The notes beneath the pieces were generated by a model. The model worked only from the letters and a program-made list of their open reading frames with translations. It was not told where the DNA came from and made no database searches. This document shows positions 23,003-36,045 of a DNA stretch of 64,000 bases, in pieces. The position numbers and the translations under genes are program-made. The stretch's first letter is position 1, and the number at the start of each line of letters is the position of its first letter. This stretch comes from Tetrahymena thermophila SB210 (Eukaryota > Ciliophora > Oligohymenophorea > Hymenostomatida > Tetrahymenidae), in NCBI RefSeq assembly GCF_000189635.1, contig NW_002476484.1, positions 796,622 through 860,621 on the forward strand, read 5' to 3'.

Positions 23003-25243
23003 ATGAAAAATAATTCTGTCATCAAAATAAAAAAAATAATAACAGAAGAAGAAAAAGATCTTTTAGATTTATATGAAAATTTTCCTTTTTTAGAAGAAGA
23101 AAAATAATACTTTAACTACTATGCTCAATAATTCTGTGATGAATATACTGATAGTACAAACGAAGATGAGGTAACTGAATATCCAAGCCTAGAAAGTTAA
23201 TCATATCTGTCTAATAATTAATCTTATAGTTAGAATGAAATTGAATACACTAAAAGCTCTAAATCTAAAGAATAATCCAGAATGTTGACTTCATTAAATA
23301 TTAATTTTGATAGTATATTTGATTCTCAAATTCCTAATCTTTAATCATTACAATTTGAAAATTTACCATATAAATATGCAGATGTTTTCCCTGAAGATGA
23401 TGACGATGTGAAAGTTAGACGTGCAAAAAGTAATAAAATAGAAATCCCTTAAGATTCACCAGAATATGAAACAGTAATTTTTTTATGTTTTATACTTTAA
23501 TTAATTCTTTAACATTTCGTTTATTCATCAAGACCTAAGTATAAAATTTTTTATTGAAAGCAAATTATTTTTGAAATTAATATAAATCTTTAATATATAA
23601 ATTTATGTACTAATTAATCCATAAACTCTACTTAGATTTTCAAGTAAAGCTGTAGAAGATTTATAAATATTGCAGTCTTGATATTAAATTTCATCAATCA
23701 ACTTGATAAGAAATTTAGAATAAAAGCTTTTTAATTATTATTTTTGAAAACTATGGTTTATGATTTTGAATGAAATCTTTGAAGATTGAAATTGTTATAT
23801 TTTCAAGATAACTCAAATAAATACTCATTTTTTATTGTATTAATAAGAGAACCACATATCTTTTTTATACTGAATCTAATTATTTATTTATTTAGCTAAC
23901 AATTATTAAGTTTAATATTAGATCAATTTTTATTTATTTACGAATGAAGCAAAAATTAGTAAAAAAAAAACCATTTCTTATATTATGGTGACTGTTAAGT
24001 TAGAACATAAAAAATAAATGAAATATTTTGAAAATAAATGATTGCCTTCTTTTATATGAAATTTTTATATTTTAAATTTAAAAAATTTTATTCATATTAT
24101 TTTAAAATTATTTCTTAAATTCTCTAGTTAACTTTGTTAATAAATTAATTATTTTTTAAGATTAAAAAGGCATCAAAAATGAGTACAGATTCATAAGCAT
24201 CTCAAGATAAAAAATTAGAATAATGGCTAATTAGTAGATTAGTAGTCATGTTATTAAATAAAATAAAATATTTTATATTCTAAAAGTACGATTCTGAGTT
24301 TTTTGGATTGGATAATAATATAATTAATTTAAATGAGATAAAATAAAAAGACGATGGTAGAATTACTTATAAAAATAAATATGATTTGAGAACAGTAACT
24401 TTTTTAACATCTGGATATTTAACTTAGGACATCAATGCCTCATTAAATTTTTTTGATTTAGCAAATACTAAGAACAAAGAATGTTAAGACAATTTGTTTA
24501 TTTTTTTCAAATGGTCTAATAGCAGTTTTAAATAAATTGTAGATAAATTTTTATAAAATTGCGAACAGGGATATGAACCTTCAATTTATCAACGTTATTT
24601 AAATGAATTGTTAGATAATTGCAAAAAGGAATTTTTTAATCAAATGATAATGAAAAGTATTTTTTGGTTAATATAATTAATTGACAAATACTTGAAGTTT
24701 TTTGGAACTTCTTTATTTTCAAATTTTATTTCAAAGCTTAAAACAGGACTTGATACAATGATTAAAGACTTTTAAGATACTCACCAAGACGCTAAAAAGG
24801 GTGGTGAGGTTTTAGCTGAAAGGATAAAAAATTAATATTTAATGGGAAGTTTAAATATAGATTTTATGGGCCACAGTTTAGGAACTGTAGTAGTTGCCTA
24901 TGCGTTGAAGAATTTATCAATTCCTGCCAGACATTTAATGCTTTTTGGAGGAGCTGCAACAATCACAGAGATTGAAGACTCTTAGGAAAAGTTTTAAAAG
25001 TGTTATAATTTCTATTCTGATAATGACGAAGTGGTTAAAAAATTTCTAACTCAGGCAAAACTTATTGGCAATTAAGATTTTATAGGAGCAAAATCATTTG
25101 GTTAAAGAAAAGATAAATTTTTCAATTTAAATACATAAATAGGTCATGTAACTTATATATTAAAATTTTAAAAGTATTATGATCATGCAATGGTTGAATT
25201 TAAGCCTTCTAACAGTATAGATCTAATTGAGAACCAAGTATGA
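23003..25243 (+). CDS. Hydrolase array copy 7 (beta), C-terminal tail lost, 517 aa
   Basis: Exons are 23003-23473 (157 codons) and 24161-25243 (361 codons), phase 0. The domain is open with G-H-S-L-G (Ser396), Y-S-D-N-D, and I-G-H in place of I-D-H. A one-base deletion in GAGAAACC (GAGAACC at about 25229) shifts the frame to TGA at 25241-25243. This removes about 45 residues, including the hydrophobic C-terminus. The abandoned downstream frame also carries a TGA (ATGTGATTTGG near 25250), so tail loss is tolerated or old. If the tail anchors the other members, copy 7 would be soluble. Confidence 0.75.
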
Positions 25244-26296
25244 TGAACATGTGATTTGGAGGATTATTACTTTATTTATTATAAAAAAATTCTTAAAGTA
25301 ATTAAGTATCTGTAATTTATCTGTTTATTCTCTATATATACTATTTTTTTTAATGATAATTTAGAATCGAATAGCGTATTCGTAATTAAATGAATTTAAA
25401 TTTTAAGCAATTTTTTTAAAAAATCTTTATTAATTTATCATACATTCTAAATTTAATGAAAGTCATTTCAAGTTTAAAAAAATTATTTAGATTTTAAGTT
25501 GAAGTATAGTAATCAGTAAAAAATAGTAAAATAGTATATATAATATAGTATATAAGAATAGTAACAAATTAACTATATTTTAAATTTATTTAAATTATTT
25601 GAAAAAATAAAGAAATCTAAATTTTTAATCAAATATTTTATTTTTAGAGTTAAGCATTTTTATCATTCATTTTATAAGTAAAAAAAATTAATTCAATATT
25701 AAATGTTTGATTAAACATTTTTTTATTTTTCTTCTATCAGGTTTGAAACCTGCTTCAAAACCTTTTTTTTATTTCTTTTAATTTTTTTTTTTAATTAAAT
25801 ATAATTTATTACATTACTCAACTAAATATCTATTTCCTACTATAAAAATTATTATCTGAGAGTAGCTATATTATAAAAAGAGTAATAATGGCTAAAATCA
25901 AGCAAAAATTTAAATGAAAATGATATTTAATTATTAGATAATCCAATTTTATGGTGGAAAAGTAATAAAATATTTTCTACAAACTTATAATTTAGCAATT
26001 AAATAATTGGCAATAACTGTGTCTGAATCACTTCTTTCAAAATCAGGAAATCTTATCAGTTAAAAAAGAAATAGACTGTAATTAAAAACAATCAATTAAT
26101 TATTGTTTTTATATTAAATAAGGATTAATTTAAGTGATTTTATATATAAATATTGATTTAAAGACAAAATTAAAATATTTTAAATTTTATTTTCTTTATC
26201 ATCATGGATGCAAAAAAAATTATAATAATTCAATCCATACCTATTTAAATATTTTTGACATTATCTAGACAATAACTTTATTTATCTTTAATTTAA
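25244..26296. other. Intergenic between copies 7 and 8
   Basis: No gene is seen. To about 25440 it is the remnant 3' end and flank of copy 7. At about 25790-25920 it matches sequence before copy 5. A palindrome CAGGTTTGAAACCTG lies at about 25738-25752. The rest is AT-rich. Confidence 0.5.
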
Positions 26297-27322
26297 ATCT
26301 TCTAATATCATTTATGCTTATTCATCTACAGCAAAAATAGAAAATGTCGTATTTATATCAAATATCAAGCTTTATATTTTGATTTATTATATTTGTAATA
26401 CAAATTTTATTTTACATAATTAATTTGCTTTACTTTTGTAAATTACGGATGGATGAAGTTATTGTGGTTAGTAGGTTAGGTTTATTTATTTAGAAGTTTT
26501 GTCTTATAACTTATTTTTAAAAAATTCCATAGTAAAATATAAATAGAATAATATAAATATAAAAATATTGAAAAATAGACTATTTTAATCCATATTATTA
26601 TAGGTAATATAATGGCGTATAGAGACTTGTATTTATAAATAAAGTCAGAATTGTTTAGAACTAAGCGTAAATATTAGCTAATCACAATTCAAAACTGAAA
26701 TAAAATTTATTGCTGTTAACTTACTTTCAAAAATAAAAAGATAATCATCCAAATAAATTTAATCAGAATTTAAGATAGGAAGTCAAATAGAAAGAAACAC
26801 AAATTAAATATCTGTTTATAAATCAAAGTTTTTTTATATATTTACTATCAATCTATGATTATTAAAATACGAACCAAACTAATATTTGTTTTTTTACTGA
26901 ACAATTCATATCTTAGTTAGTAATTCTTACTAAGTTTTGAGTATTAATAAATAGGTTATCCATCAGTTTAGATAAATATAATTCTAAGTATAAAAACTTA
27001 GCATTAAATACATCTTTCAAATTCAATTATTTTATTATAATCATTTACTAATTACTGATTGATTATTAAGACTCTTACCTTACAAAAATAATTTAAAGTT
27101 GAATAAATAAACACCTTATCTATTAATATCATTATTTATTATTTGATAATTAAAATACGATTAATAACTATCAAAATTTCAGAATAGAAAAAAAAACTTA
27201 CTTAATTATTCAATCAATCAAACAAACATATTTTAAAAATTAAATACAAATATCAAACTCATAAAATAAATATAATTTGATAAATAATCAAATAAGAATA
27301 ATTACAACAACAAAAAAAGAAA
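26297..27322 (+). repeat. Upstream block of copy 8 (beta type)
   Basis: Closely related to the copy 7 block, with ATTATTATAGGTAATATAATGG near 26596 and the AACTTAGCATTAAATACATC stretch near 26994 where alpha blocks keep a relic exon. No coding remnant is visible. Confidence 0.7.
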
Positions 27323-29746
27323 ATGAAAAAAACTCTCATCTAAATAATAACAGAAGAAGAAAAAGATCTTTTAGATTTAGAAATATATGAAAAATTTCCT
27401 TTTTTAAAAGAAGAAAAATAAAATTTTAACAAATTTGCTCAATAATTCTGTGATTAATTTACTGATAGTACAAACGAAGAAGAGTAAACTGAATATTCAA
27501 GTCTAGGAAGTTAATCAGATCTGTCAAATAATTAATCTTATAGTTCGAATGAAATTGAATATACTAAAAGCCCTAGATCTAAAGCATAATCCAGAATGTT
27601 GACTTCATCAAATATAAATTTTGATACTACATTTGATGATAAAAGTCCTAATGTTTAATCATAACAATTTGAAGATTCACTAAATAAATATGCAGTTTAA
27701 TTCACTGAAGAAGATTTTGCTAGACTTTCTAAAAAAAGTTATCAAACAAATATCTCTTAAGATTCACCAAAAATTGAAAAAGTAATTTTTTATATTATAT
27801 ACTTTAAATTATTCATTGTCATTTCGTTTATCCTTCAAACCTAAGTATAAAATTTTTAATTGAAAGCAAATTATTTTTTATTTAATCTTTAATATATAAA
27901 TTTATGTTCTAATTAATCCATCAACTCTTCTTAGATTTTCAAGTAAAGCTGTAGAAGAAGAAATTTGGAATAAAAGCTTTTTAATTATTTTTTTTGAAAA
28001 ATATGGTTGATTTGAATGAAATTTTTGAAGATTGGAACTGTTATATTTTCAAGATAACTCAAATAAATTACTCACTTTTTATTTTATTAATAAGAGAACG
28101 ACTAATATTTTTTATATTGAATCTAATTATTTATTTATTTAGCGAATAATTATTAAGTTTGGTATTAAATAAATTTTTTAGTTTATTATTTTACATGAAG
28201 CAAAAATTAGTAAAAAAATCCATTTCTGATATTTTGGTTACTGTTTACCTATTATTCCAGAATTGAAAAATTTTTTTTTCCTAAATTTTTTGCCTAATTA
28301 CAGTTTTTAATTCAGAATTTTAAATATGAGATAATTGATTAGAATTATTGGGGGGAATTCCTAATAAAATTTTGATCATTCCCTAAAAATATTAGGTACT
28401 TAATTAGAACAAAAAAAATAAATGAAATATTTTAAAAATAAATAATTGCCTTCTTTTATTTGAAATTTAAATACTTTTATTGATAATATATTAAAATTAT
28501 ATCTTAAATTCTCTAATTAAATTTGTTAATAAATTAATTATTTTTTAAGATTAAAAAGGCAAAAAGAACGAGAACAGATTCATAAACCTATGATGATAAA
28601 ATAGAAAAAGGGTTAATTAGTTCTATAGTAGACGCTTTATTTAATAAAATCTAAGATTTTATAATCTAAAAGTAGGATTCTCAGTTTTATGGATTGGATA
28701 ATAATATAATTGATTTAAATGAGATAAAATTAAAAGGTGATGGCAGAATTAATTATTAAAATAAATTTGATTTGAAAACAGTAACTTTTTTAATATCTGG
28801 ATATTTAACTTAGGATATCAAAACCTCATTAAATTTTAAAGATTTAGCAAATACTAAGAACAAAGAATGTTAAGACAATTTGTTTGTTTTTTTCAAATGG
28901 TCTAATAGCAGTTTTAAATAAATTATAAATAAATTTTTAGAAAGTTGTTAATAAGGATACAAACCTTCAATTTATCAAAGTTATTTAAATGAATTATTAG
29001 ATAGTTGTTTATAGGAACATTTTAACTAAAATATAATTATTATTATTTATTGGTTAATAGAATTACTTGGCAAATACTTGAAGTTTTTTGGACCTTCCTT
29101 ATTTTCAAATTTTATTTCAAAACTTAAAATAGGATTTGATGTAATGATTAAAAACTTTTAAGAAACTTACGAAGATGCTATAAAGGGTGGTGAAGTTTTA
29201 GCTGAAAGAATAAACAATTAAAATTTAATGGGAAGTTTAAATCTAGATTTTATGGGCCACAGTTTAGGAACTGTAGTAGTTGCCTATGCGTTGGAGAAAT
29301 TATTTACTCCTGCTAGATATATAATGCTTTTTGGAGGAGCTGCAACAATAACAGAAATTGAAGAATCTTAGGGAAAGTTTTAAAAGTGTTATAATTTCTA
29401 TTCCGATCATGACAAAGTGGTTAAAATATTTCTAGAATATGCAAAGCTTATTGGCAAAAAAGATTTTATAGGAACAAAATCATTTGGTTAAAGAAAAGAT
29501 AAATTTTTCAATTTTAATACAAAAATTGGTCACGTAAATTATATATTTAAATTTTAAAAGTTTTATGATCTTGCAATGACAGAATTTAATAAGCCTTCTA
29601 ATAGTATAGATCTAATTGAGAAACCAAATATGATGAAAATAGGATTTGGAGGATTATTACTTTATTTAATTTAAAAAAATTCTTAAAGTAATTAAGTATC
29701 TGTAATTTATCTGTTTATTCTCTACATATACTATTTGTTTTAATGA
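27323..29746 (+). CDS. Hydrolase array copy 8 (beta), complete, 551 aa
   Basis: Exons are 27323-27781 (153 codons) and 28550-29746 (399 codons), phase 0. Exon 1 starts M-K-K-T-L-I and repeats E-E-E-K-D-L-L-D-L, I-Y-E-K-F-P-F-L. Exon 2 has F-L-I-S-G-Y, F-F-K-W-S-N-S, I/L-D-F-M-G-H-S-L-G (Ser391), L-F-G-G-A, Y-S-D-H-D, I-G-H and the full hydrophobic end. The intron (769 bp) includes an isolated GC-richer stretch GGGGGGAATTCC near 28350. It is nearest to copies 1, 5 and 7. Confidence 0.86.
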
Positions 29747-29964
29747 TAATTTAGAATCGAATAGTGAGTGAGTGTATTCTAAATTAAATGAATTTAAATC
29801 TTTATTAATTTATCATACATTCTAAATTTAATGAAAGTTATTTCAAGTTTAAAAAAAATTATTTATATTTTAGGTTGAAACATAGTTATGAGTACAAAAT
29901 AGTATATATTGTAAGTTCTCATTAATTCACCCCAAATTATATTAACCTCCAAAATAAAAATAAA
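29747..29964. other. Copy 8 3' flank
   Basis: Short AT-rich flank with no gene seen. Confidence 0.4.
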
Positions 29965-31542
29965 ATTTTTAAGCTATACCTATGTTTGTTTAATTTACGT
30001 GTATTAATTATAAGAGGCGTAAGATACACAGTTTATAAAAAAATGATTTGACTGGCAGTTTAGTTATCTTTAATTTAAATCTGTTATTATCCTTGATGCT
30101 TTCTAATCCATATTAAAAAGAGAAATTAGCTAATTTGACTTAAATATTTTAAGGCATCCTAGCTAAATATTCATTCAAGCTTAATATAACGTATATTATA
30201 TTTGTAATATATCTTTCTTTTATAAGATTAATATGCTTTACTTTTATATATTACGGATGAATATTGACGTGGCTATTACGTTTAGGTATAGAAGTTGTAT
30301 TTATATATATTACGAATGAATGTTGACGTGGCTATTACGTTTAGATATAGAAGTTGTATTTATACAAAAATTTACTACTTGTAATAAATAACTTTAGTTT
30401 TTAAAAATTCCATAGTAAAATAGAAATATAATAATATAATTATAAAAATATTGAAAAGCATACTATTATAATCCAAACTATTAAGGGTAATAAAACAGTT
30501 TATAGAAACTTTAATCTAGTAGATAAAGTAAAAATAGGTTTAAAGCACATACATAAATATCCACTAATGACAAATCAAAATTGAAATAAAATTAATTGTT
30601 GTTAATTTATTCTCAAAATAAAAAAGATAATCATCCTAGTAAATGTAATCAAAATTTAAAATTTTCAAATAGAAAGAAACGCAAATTAAGAATCTGACTA
30701 TAATTCAAAGTTTTTATTTTTTCTATATATATATATATATATATTGTAACAATCAATTAATCATTATTAAAATATGAACTAAGCTAATATTTTTTTTATA
30801 ACTGAACAACTAATATCTTAATGAATAATTCTTATTAAGCTTTGAATATTAAAAAATGGGTTCTCCATTAGTTTAGATAAATATAATTCTTTATATAGAA
30901 AACCTAGCATTAAATACTTTTTTCAAATTCATTTATTTGTTAATAGAAATAACATTAAAGTGAAAATAATTAAAGAAAAAGAAAATGATAGATTCTCTTA
31001 TCAAGTTAATAGAAGAAGAAGATTTTAAAATTAATACATTTACAAATGATTTCATTTTTTAGAAGAGGGATAAAAAAACATTTATTTCATAGGCAAAATA
31101 ATTTGGCTTAAATTAAGCTGAAAATAAATTATTTTAAAATTGGTTAAGTCTTAGTATATTTTATTTGCTTTCACAATAAAATAGAAAAACATGATTTTAT
31201 TTAGGATAAAACTCCTTTATTATTTATAAAATTAATAAACTTTTTTATTTAAAATTCTTTGACATACGTTATTACAATTAATTGATGATGGATTATTGCG
31301 ACACCTAACAGACAAAAAGTAATTTAAAATTGAATAAATTAACACCTCATCTGGTAATATCTCTATTTATTATTTGAGAATTCAAAATAGGATGAATATC
31401 TATCTTAATTTCAGTATAGAAGAACTTTCTACAATTGATCATATTTTAAAAATCAATTATAAATAAGTCTATAAAAATCATTAAAATAAATATAATTTGA
31501 TAACTAGTTAAATAAGAGTAATTACAACAACAAAAAAAGAAA
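29965..31542 (+). repeat. Upstream block of copy 9 (alpha type), with internal duplication
   Basis: The third alpha-type block. It differs from the others by a 59-bp tandem duplication (about 30247-30365) that doubles the GACGTGGCTATTACGTTTAG box at about 30265 and 30324. A TA microsatellite lies near 30725-30745. The block carries a relic first exon at 30985-31140. Confidence 0.75.
30985..31140 (+). pseudogene. Relic first exon upstream of copy 9
   Basis: The ATG at 30985 begins M-I-D-S-L-I-K-L and a Glu run, then loses frame through small deletions. The ACAAATGATTTC segment that holds the stop codon in the copy 4 and copy 6 relics is retained. This is the most decayed of the three relics. 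Confidence 0.7.
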
Positions 31543-33284
31543 ATGTAAAATTCTCTCCTCTAAATAATAACAGAAGAAGAAACAGATCTTTTAGATTTAG
31601 AGATATATGAAAAATTTCCTTATTTAAGAGAAGAAAAATAAAAATTTAACGAATAAGCTCAAAATATCTGTAATTTATATGCTATTAATAGTATAATTGA
31701 AGATGAAGAAACTTAATATTCAATTGATTATTGTTACTTATTAAGTCCAGTAAAAACTTATGAAGATCAATATTCTTAATATTCTAAAAAGAATCCATAA
31801 ATAAAAAAATTTTAAGATTCACCAAAAAATGAACTTGTAATTTTTAATATACTTTAAATCATTCTTTATTATTTCTTTTATTCCTCAAAATGCAATATTA
31901 AAATTTTTTATGGTTATTTAAAAATTTTTTGTGATAAGTTAGAACATAAAAAATGAAATATTTTGATAATAATTGGTATATAATATTTTCAATTTTTATT
32001 TATCAAAAGTAAATACTATATATAATTTATATATTTAAAAAAATTATTTCTTAAATTATGTTTTTAATTATGTTAATATTTCAATCTTTTTTTAAGATTA
32101 AAAAGTCACAAAGATTTCCAAAAACCTCTTTAAACAAAATAGAACAAGGATTTTTTAGTTCATTATAAGAAATTGTCTTTTATAAATTCAAAGATTTGTT
32201 AATTTCTAACTAGAATTCTCAGTTTTATGGATTGGATGATAGTATAATTGAATTAAATGAGATAAAATTAGATGGTGATGGTAGAATTACTTATAAAAAT
32301 AAATAGGATTTGAAAGCAGTTACTTTTTTAATATCTGGATATTTAACTTAGGATTTCTCAGCCTCAGAAAATTTTTAAGTATTAGCAAATACTAAGAACA
32401 AAGAATGCTAAGACAATTTGTTTATTTTTTTCAAATGGTCTGATAGCAGACTTTACAAAATTTTAGACAAATTTTTAAATAATTGTATCAACAATTATGA
32501 ACCTAAAATTTATCAAGATTATTTAAAAGAATTGTTAGATAGCTGTTTATAAGAACATTTTAATTAAATTGTAATAACAAGTATTTATTGGTTGATATAA
32601 TTACTTGGAAAATGCGTGAAGTTAGCTGGACCTTCCTTTTTTTAAAATTAAATTAAATAATTTAAAACAGCACTTGATTCAATAATTGAAGACTTTTAAG
32701 CAACTTATGAGCAGGCCAAAATCGGTGGAGCGATTTTAGCTGAAAGTATAAACAATCAAAATTTGATGGGAAGTTTAAATATAGATTTTATGGGCCATAG
32801 CTTAGGAACTGTAGTCACTGCTTATGCGTTGAAGAATTTATCTATTCCAGCTAGATATTTGATGCTTTTTGGAGGAGCTGCAACAATAGAAGAAATTGAA
32901 GACTACTAGCAAAAATTTTAAAAGTGTTATAATTTCTATTCTGATAATGATTCTGTGATTAAAACATTTCTAATAAAGGTAAAGCTTATTGGTGATTAAG
33001 CATTTATAGGTACAAAAGCATTTGGTTAAATAAACTAAAAATATTTTAATTTCAATACAAAAATTGATCACATAGATTATATGAATAAATATTAAGAGTT
33101 TTATGATCTTGCAATGACATAATTTAATTCACATTCTAATAGTATAGATCTATTCGAGAAACCAAATATAATGAAAATAGGATTTGGAGGATTATTACTT
33201 TATTTATTATAAAAAAATTCTAAAAATAGTTAAGTATCTGTAATTTATCTGTTTATCCTCTACATATACTATTTGTTTTAATGA
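31543..33284 (+). CDS. Hydrolase array copy 9 (alpha), complete, 493 aa, short first exon
   Basis: Exons are 31543-31836 (98 codons) and 32097-33284 (396 codons), phase 0, donor GTAATTTTT, acceptor TTTTTTTAAG. Exon 1 keeps M-Q-N-S-L-L and I-Y-E-K-F-P-Y-L-R-E-E-K, but its low-complexity tail is about 55-65 residues shorter than in copies 4 and 6, an internal deletion that preserves frame. Exon 2 has G-H-S-L-G (Ser333), F-Y-S-D-N-D, I-D-H-I-D-Y and the hydrophobic C-terminus. The predicted triad is intact. Confidence 0.87.
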
Positions 33285-34395
33285 TAACTTAGAATGAGTG
33301 TTTTCTAAATTAAATGATTCAAAGTCTTAAAAAAGTTTTTTTATATCTTTATTAATTTATCATAAATTCTTAATACAATCAATATCATTTCAAGTTAAAA
33401 AAAAATTTAGATTTTCTAATGAATGAAAACAATTAAAATCTGAATAAAATATAAGCAATTGTTATTGTGATCTTTATATACAGTATATTGTAAAAATTAA
33501 TTAAATCAATATTTTTTAAAGATTACTGTCTAATATAAATCTTTTTAATTTATTATTTATTTTCAATTATAAATTTATTGACATAAAACATGGTATTGAA
33601 ATATCTGACAATCCAGTTCATGATATTTAAATACTAGGAACAGCTATATTTGATTATATAGTTTCTTTTCTAAGAAAATTTGATTTTATTTACTAATATA
33701 AATTAAAGTAATCAATGTACTTGTGGCTATTTGATTTATGTATGCCAAAATTTATTTAGATTAAATACTCAACAGCTCTTAATAAATTTGTTTTTTAAAA
33801 ATTCCATAATAAAATGGAAAAAGAATAGTATAAATATTAATAATATTGAAAAACAAACTATTATAATTCTAATTCTAATGGGTAATAAAACAGTTTATAG
33901 AAGCTTTAATCTGATTTTAAAGGTAGAATTGGAAAGAAATAAAATTAAATACTAATTTTTGATAACCGTAATTCAAAATTGAAATAAAATTTATTGCTAT
34001 TAACTTATTAATAAAAATAAAAAACAAAAAAATTAATCACCCTAATAAAATTAACCAGAATTAAAAAAAGTTAAGTAAAAAAATATCTTATTAAGAATCA
34101 GGTTATAAATTATAATTGTTATTTTTGAATACGTTTTCGCAATCAATCAGCTCTTCATTATTAAATACTAACAAAGCTAAGAATTATTTAATATAGGAAC
34201 AAATAAATATCTAAGTTAGTAATACTTATCTATTTTTTGATTATTGATAAATAGGTTCTCCATCAAAATTTCAGTTTAGATAAACATAATTCAAGATATA
34301 AAAAAACTAACTTTAAATATTTGAATTAAAATAAATTAAATAAATATATATCATTTATTCAAAAAAACTAAACTAAACTAAAAATAGAAAAGAAA
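33285..34395. other. Copy 9 flank and upstream block of copy 10
   Basis: No gene is supported. From about 33540 it matches 44485-44640 before copy 14. It contains an imperfect hairpin (33592-33605 with 33622-33635) around CCAGTTCAT (33613-33621), a TTGTGGCTATTTGATTTA box near 33721, and ATGGGTAATAAAACAG near 33878. A 74-codon standard-code frame at 33731-33955 overlaps the boxes and is not conserved in the other blocks. The copy 10 first exon occupies the position of the relic exons in alpha blocks. Confidence 0.6.
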
Positions 34396-36045
34396 ATGGT
34401 TGATTCTCTGATTAAATTACTAGAAGAAGAAGAAGAAGACTTTCTAAGTTAAGAAATTTATGAATAATTTCCTTTTTTAAAGGAGGAAAAAGAAGCATTT
34501 AATACATAGGCTAAATCTTTTTGCTTAAAGTAAGCTGAAAATAAATTAGAAAATGAATAAGATAATCCTAACCTTAAAAGTATTTCAGCTTTACAAATAA
34601 ATTAAGCAGATACTGTAATTATTTATTTTAAATTATTTTTATATTTTTTCTTCCCTTAAGTATCTGTTTTAAAATATTTTTGAAATTCAAAATTTTTAGA
34701 TGCTAAATTAAAGTAATGATATATTTTAATAAAATGAGGTGAATGTAGTGAGTAAAATTTCCAAAAAAATCAAAATAAATCTAGATTTAAAACAAATTTT
34801 AACTTTATTTATTAAATAAATAAGACATCAGCTATGCTTGGTGGCAATTACCAACAATCAATAGACTCAAAAGAAGAAAAAGTTGTTGGAGATATGACAA
34901 ATGTAATCTTGTAAAAATTCGAAGAATTGAAAAAGGAAAAAATAAACTTAAAAGAAAGTTATCATTTTAATGGATTGGATAATAATACAATTGAATGGGG
35001 TTAAATAAAAAAGGATAAAGATGGTAGAATCAAATATAAGAATAAATAGGATTTAAAAATAATAACTTTTTTAATATCTGGTTATACAACTTAGGAATCT
35101 GAACCTTCATATAATTTTGAAAAATTAGCAAATTCTAATAACATAGAATCTTAAACAAACTTATTTGTTATTTTCAAATGGTCAGATAGCAGCATTTTAA
35201 GAATCATAAAAACTTTTTTTAAAAATTTTATGGATGATTACTAAGATGACAGTTATTAAAAATATTTAAAAGATATGATTAATAAATGGATTGAAAAGTG
35301 GAAATGTAGTGACATAATTAAGAAGATCGCTTACTGGGTGATAAAACTATTAGTACTATGCATAAAATTAGCAAAATTTACTAGTTATTTTCTTAGAAAA
35401 ATAATTAACTTACTTGAAACAGCACTAGATTCAATAATTGAAGATTTTTAAGCCGCTTACTAGTAATCTAAAAATGGTGGTGCTGCATTAGCTGAATATG
35501 TAAATAGCTTGGAGTTAATGGGGCATTTAAAAATAGATTTTATGGGACATAGCTTAGGTACTGTAGTTACTGCTTATGCATTGAAAAAATTGGCAAAACC
35601 AGCTAGATATATAATACTAATGGGAGGAGCTGCAACAATTACTGAAATTGAAGAATCCTACTAACGTTTTTAAATGTGTTATAACTTCTATTCTACTCAT
35701 GATAATGTAATTAAAATATTCCTTGAATACGCATAACTTATAGGAGATTAAGATTTTATAGGAACAAAGTCTTTTGGCTTAAACGAAAACTTTTTTAATT
35801 AAAATACAGAAATTGATCATTTAGATTATAGCAATAAATATTAAGAATTTTATGATACTTCAATGAAATCATTTGAAGATCTCACTTACAAAAATAGAAT
35901 ACAAGTAGAAGAAAAAGTAAAGAAGTCAATTAGCACCCCCGAGAAACCAAATTATATGAAAATAGGAGGAGCTATACTAGGTATTGCAGGAGGATCCTTA
36001 TTATTATATCTATTTATCAAACACTCCAAAAGAGTTTATAACTGA
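34396..36045 (+). CDS. Hydrolase array copy 10 (delta), complete, 479 aa
   Basis: Exons are 34396-34614 (73 codons) and 34825-36045 (407 codons), phase 0, donor GTAATTATT, acceptor AATAAATAAG. Exon 1 is compact: M-V-D-S-L-I-K-L-L, a Glu run, I-Y-E-Q-F-P-F-L-K-E-E-K, then S-F-C-L-K-Q. Exon 2 includes T-F-L-I-S-G-Y, F-K-W-S-D-S, a long helical middle, A-A-L-A-E-Y, I-D-F-M-G-H-S-L-G (Ser316), L-M-G-G-A, F-Y-S-T-H-D and I-D-H-L-D-Y. It ends with a Gly-rich transmembrane helix (G-G-A-I-L-G-I-A-G-G-S-L-L-L-Y-L) followed by a basic K-H-S-K-R tail, a clearer membrane anchor than in the other subgroups. With copy 14 it looks closest to a conserved, functional family member. The 60-codon frame at 35863-36045 is simply its C-terminus. 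Confidence 0.9.

Noticed and set aside
30247..30365. CRISPR-like repeat
   Set aside because: There are only two copies of a 59-bp unit with no spacers, in a eukaryotic nucleus. It is a simple tandem duplication.
33731..33955. A 74-codon standard-code frame upstream of copy 10
   Set aside because: Only the M-G-N-K-T-V-Y-R part recurs in other blocks, and there the ATG is often missing or the frame broken. More likely a conserved noncoding box.
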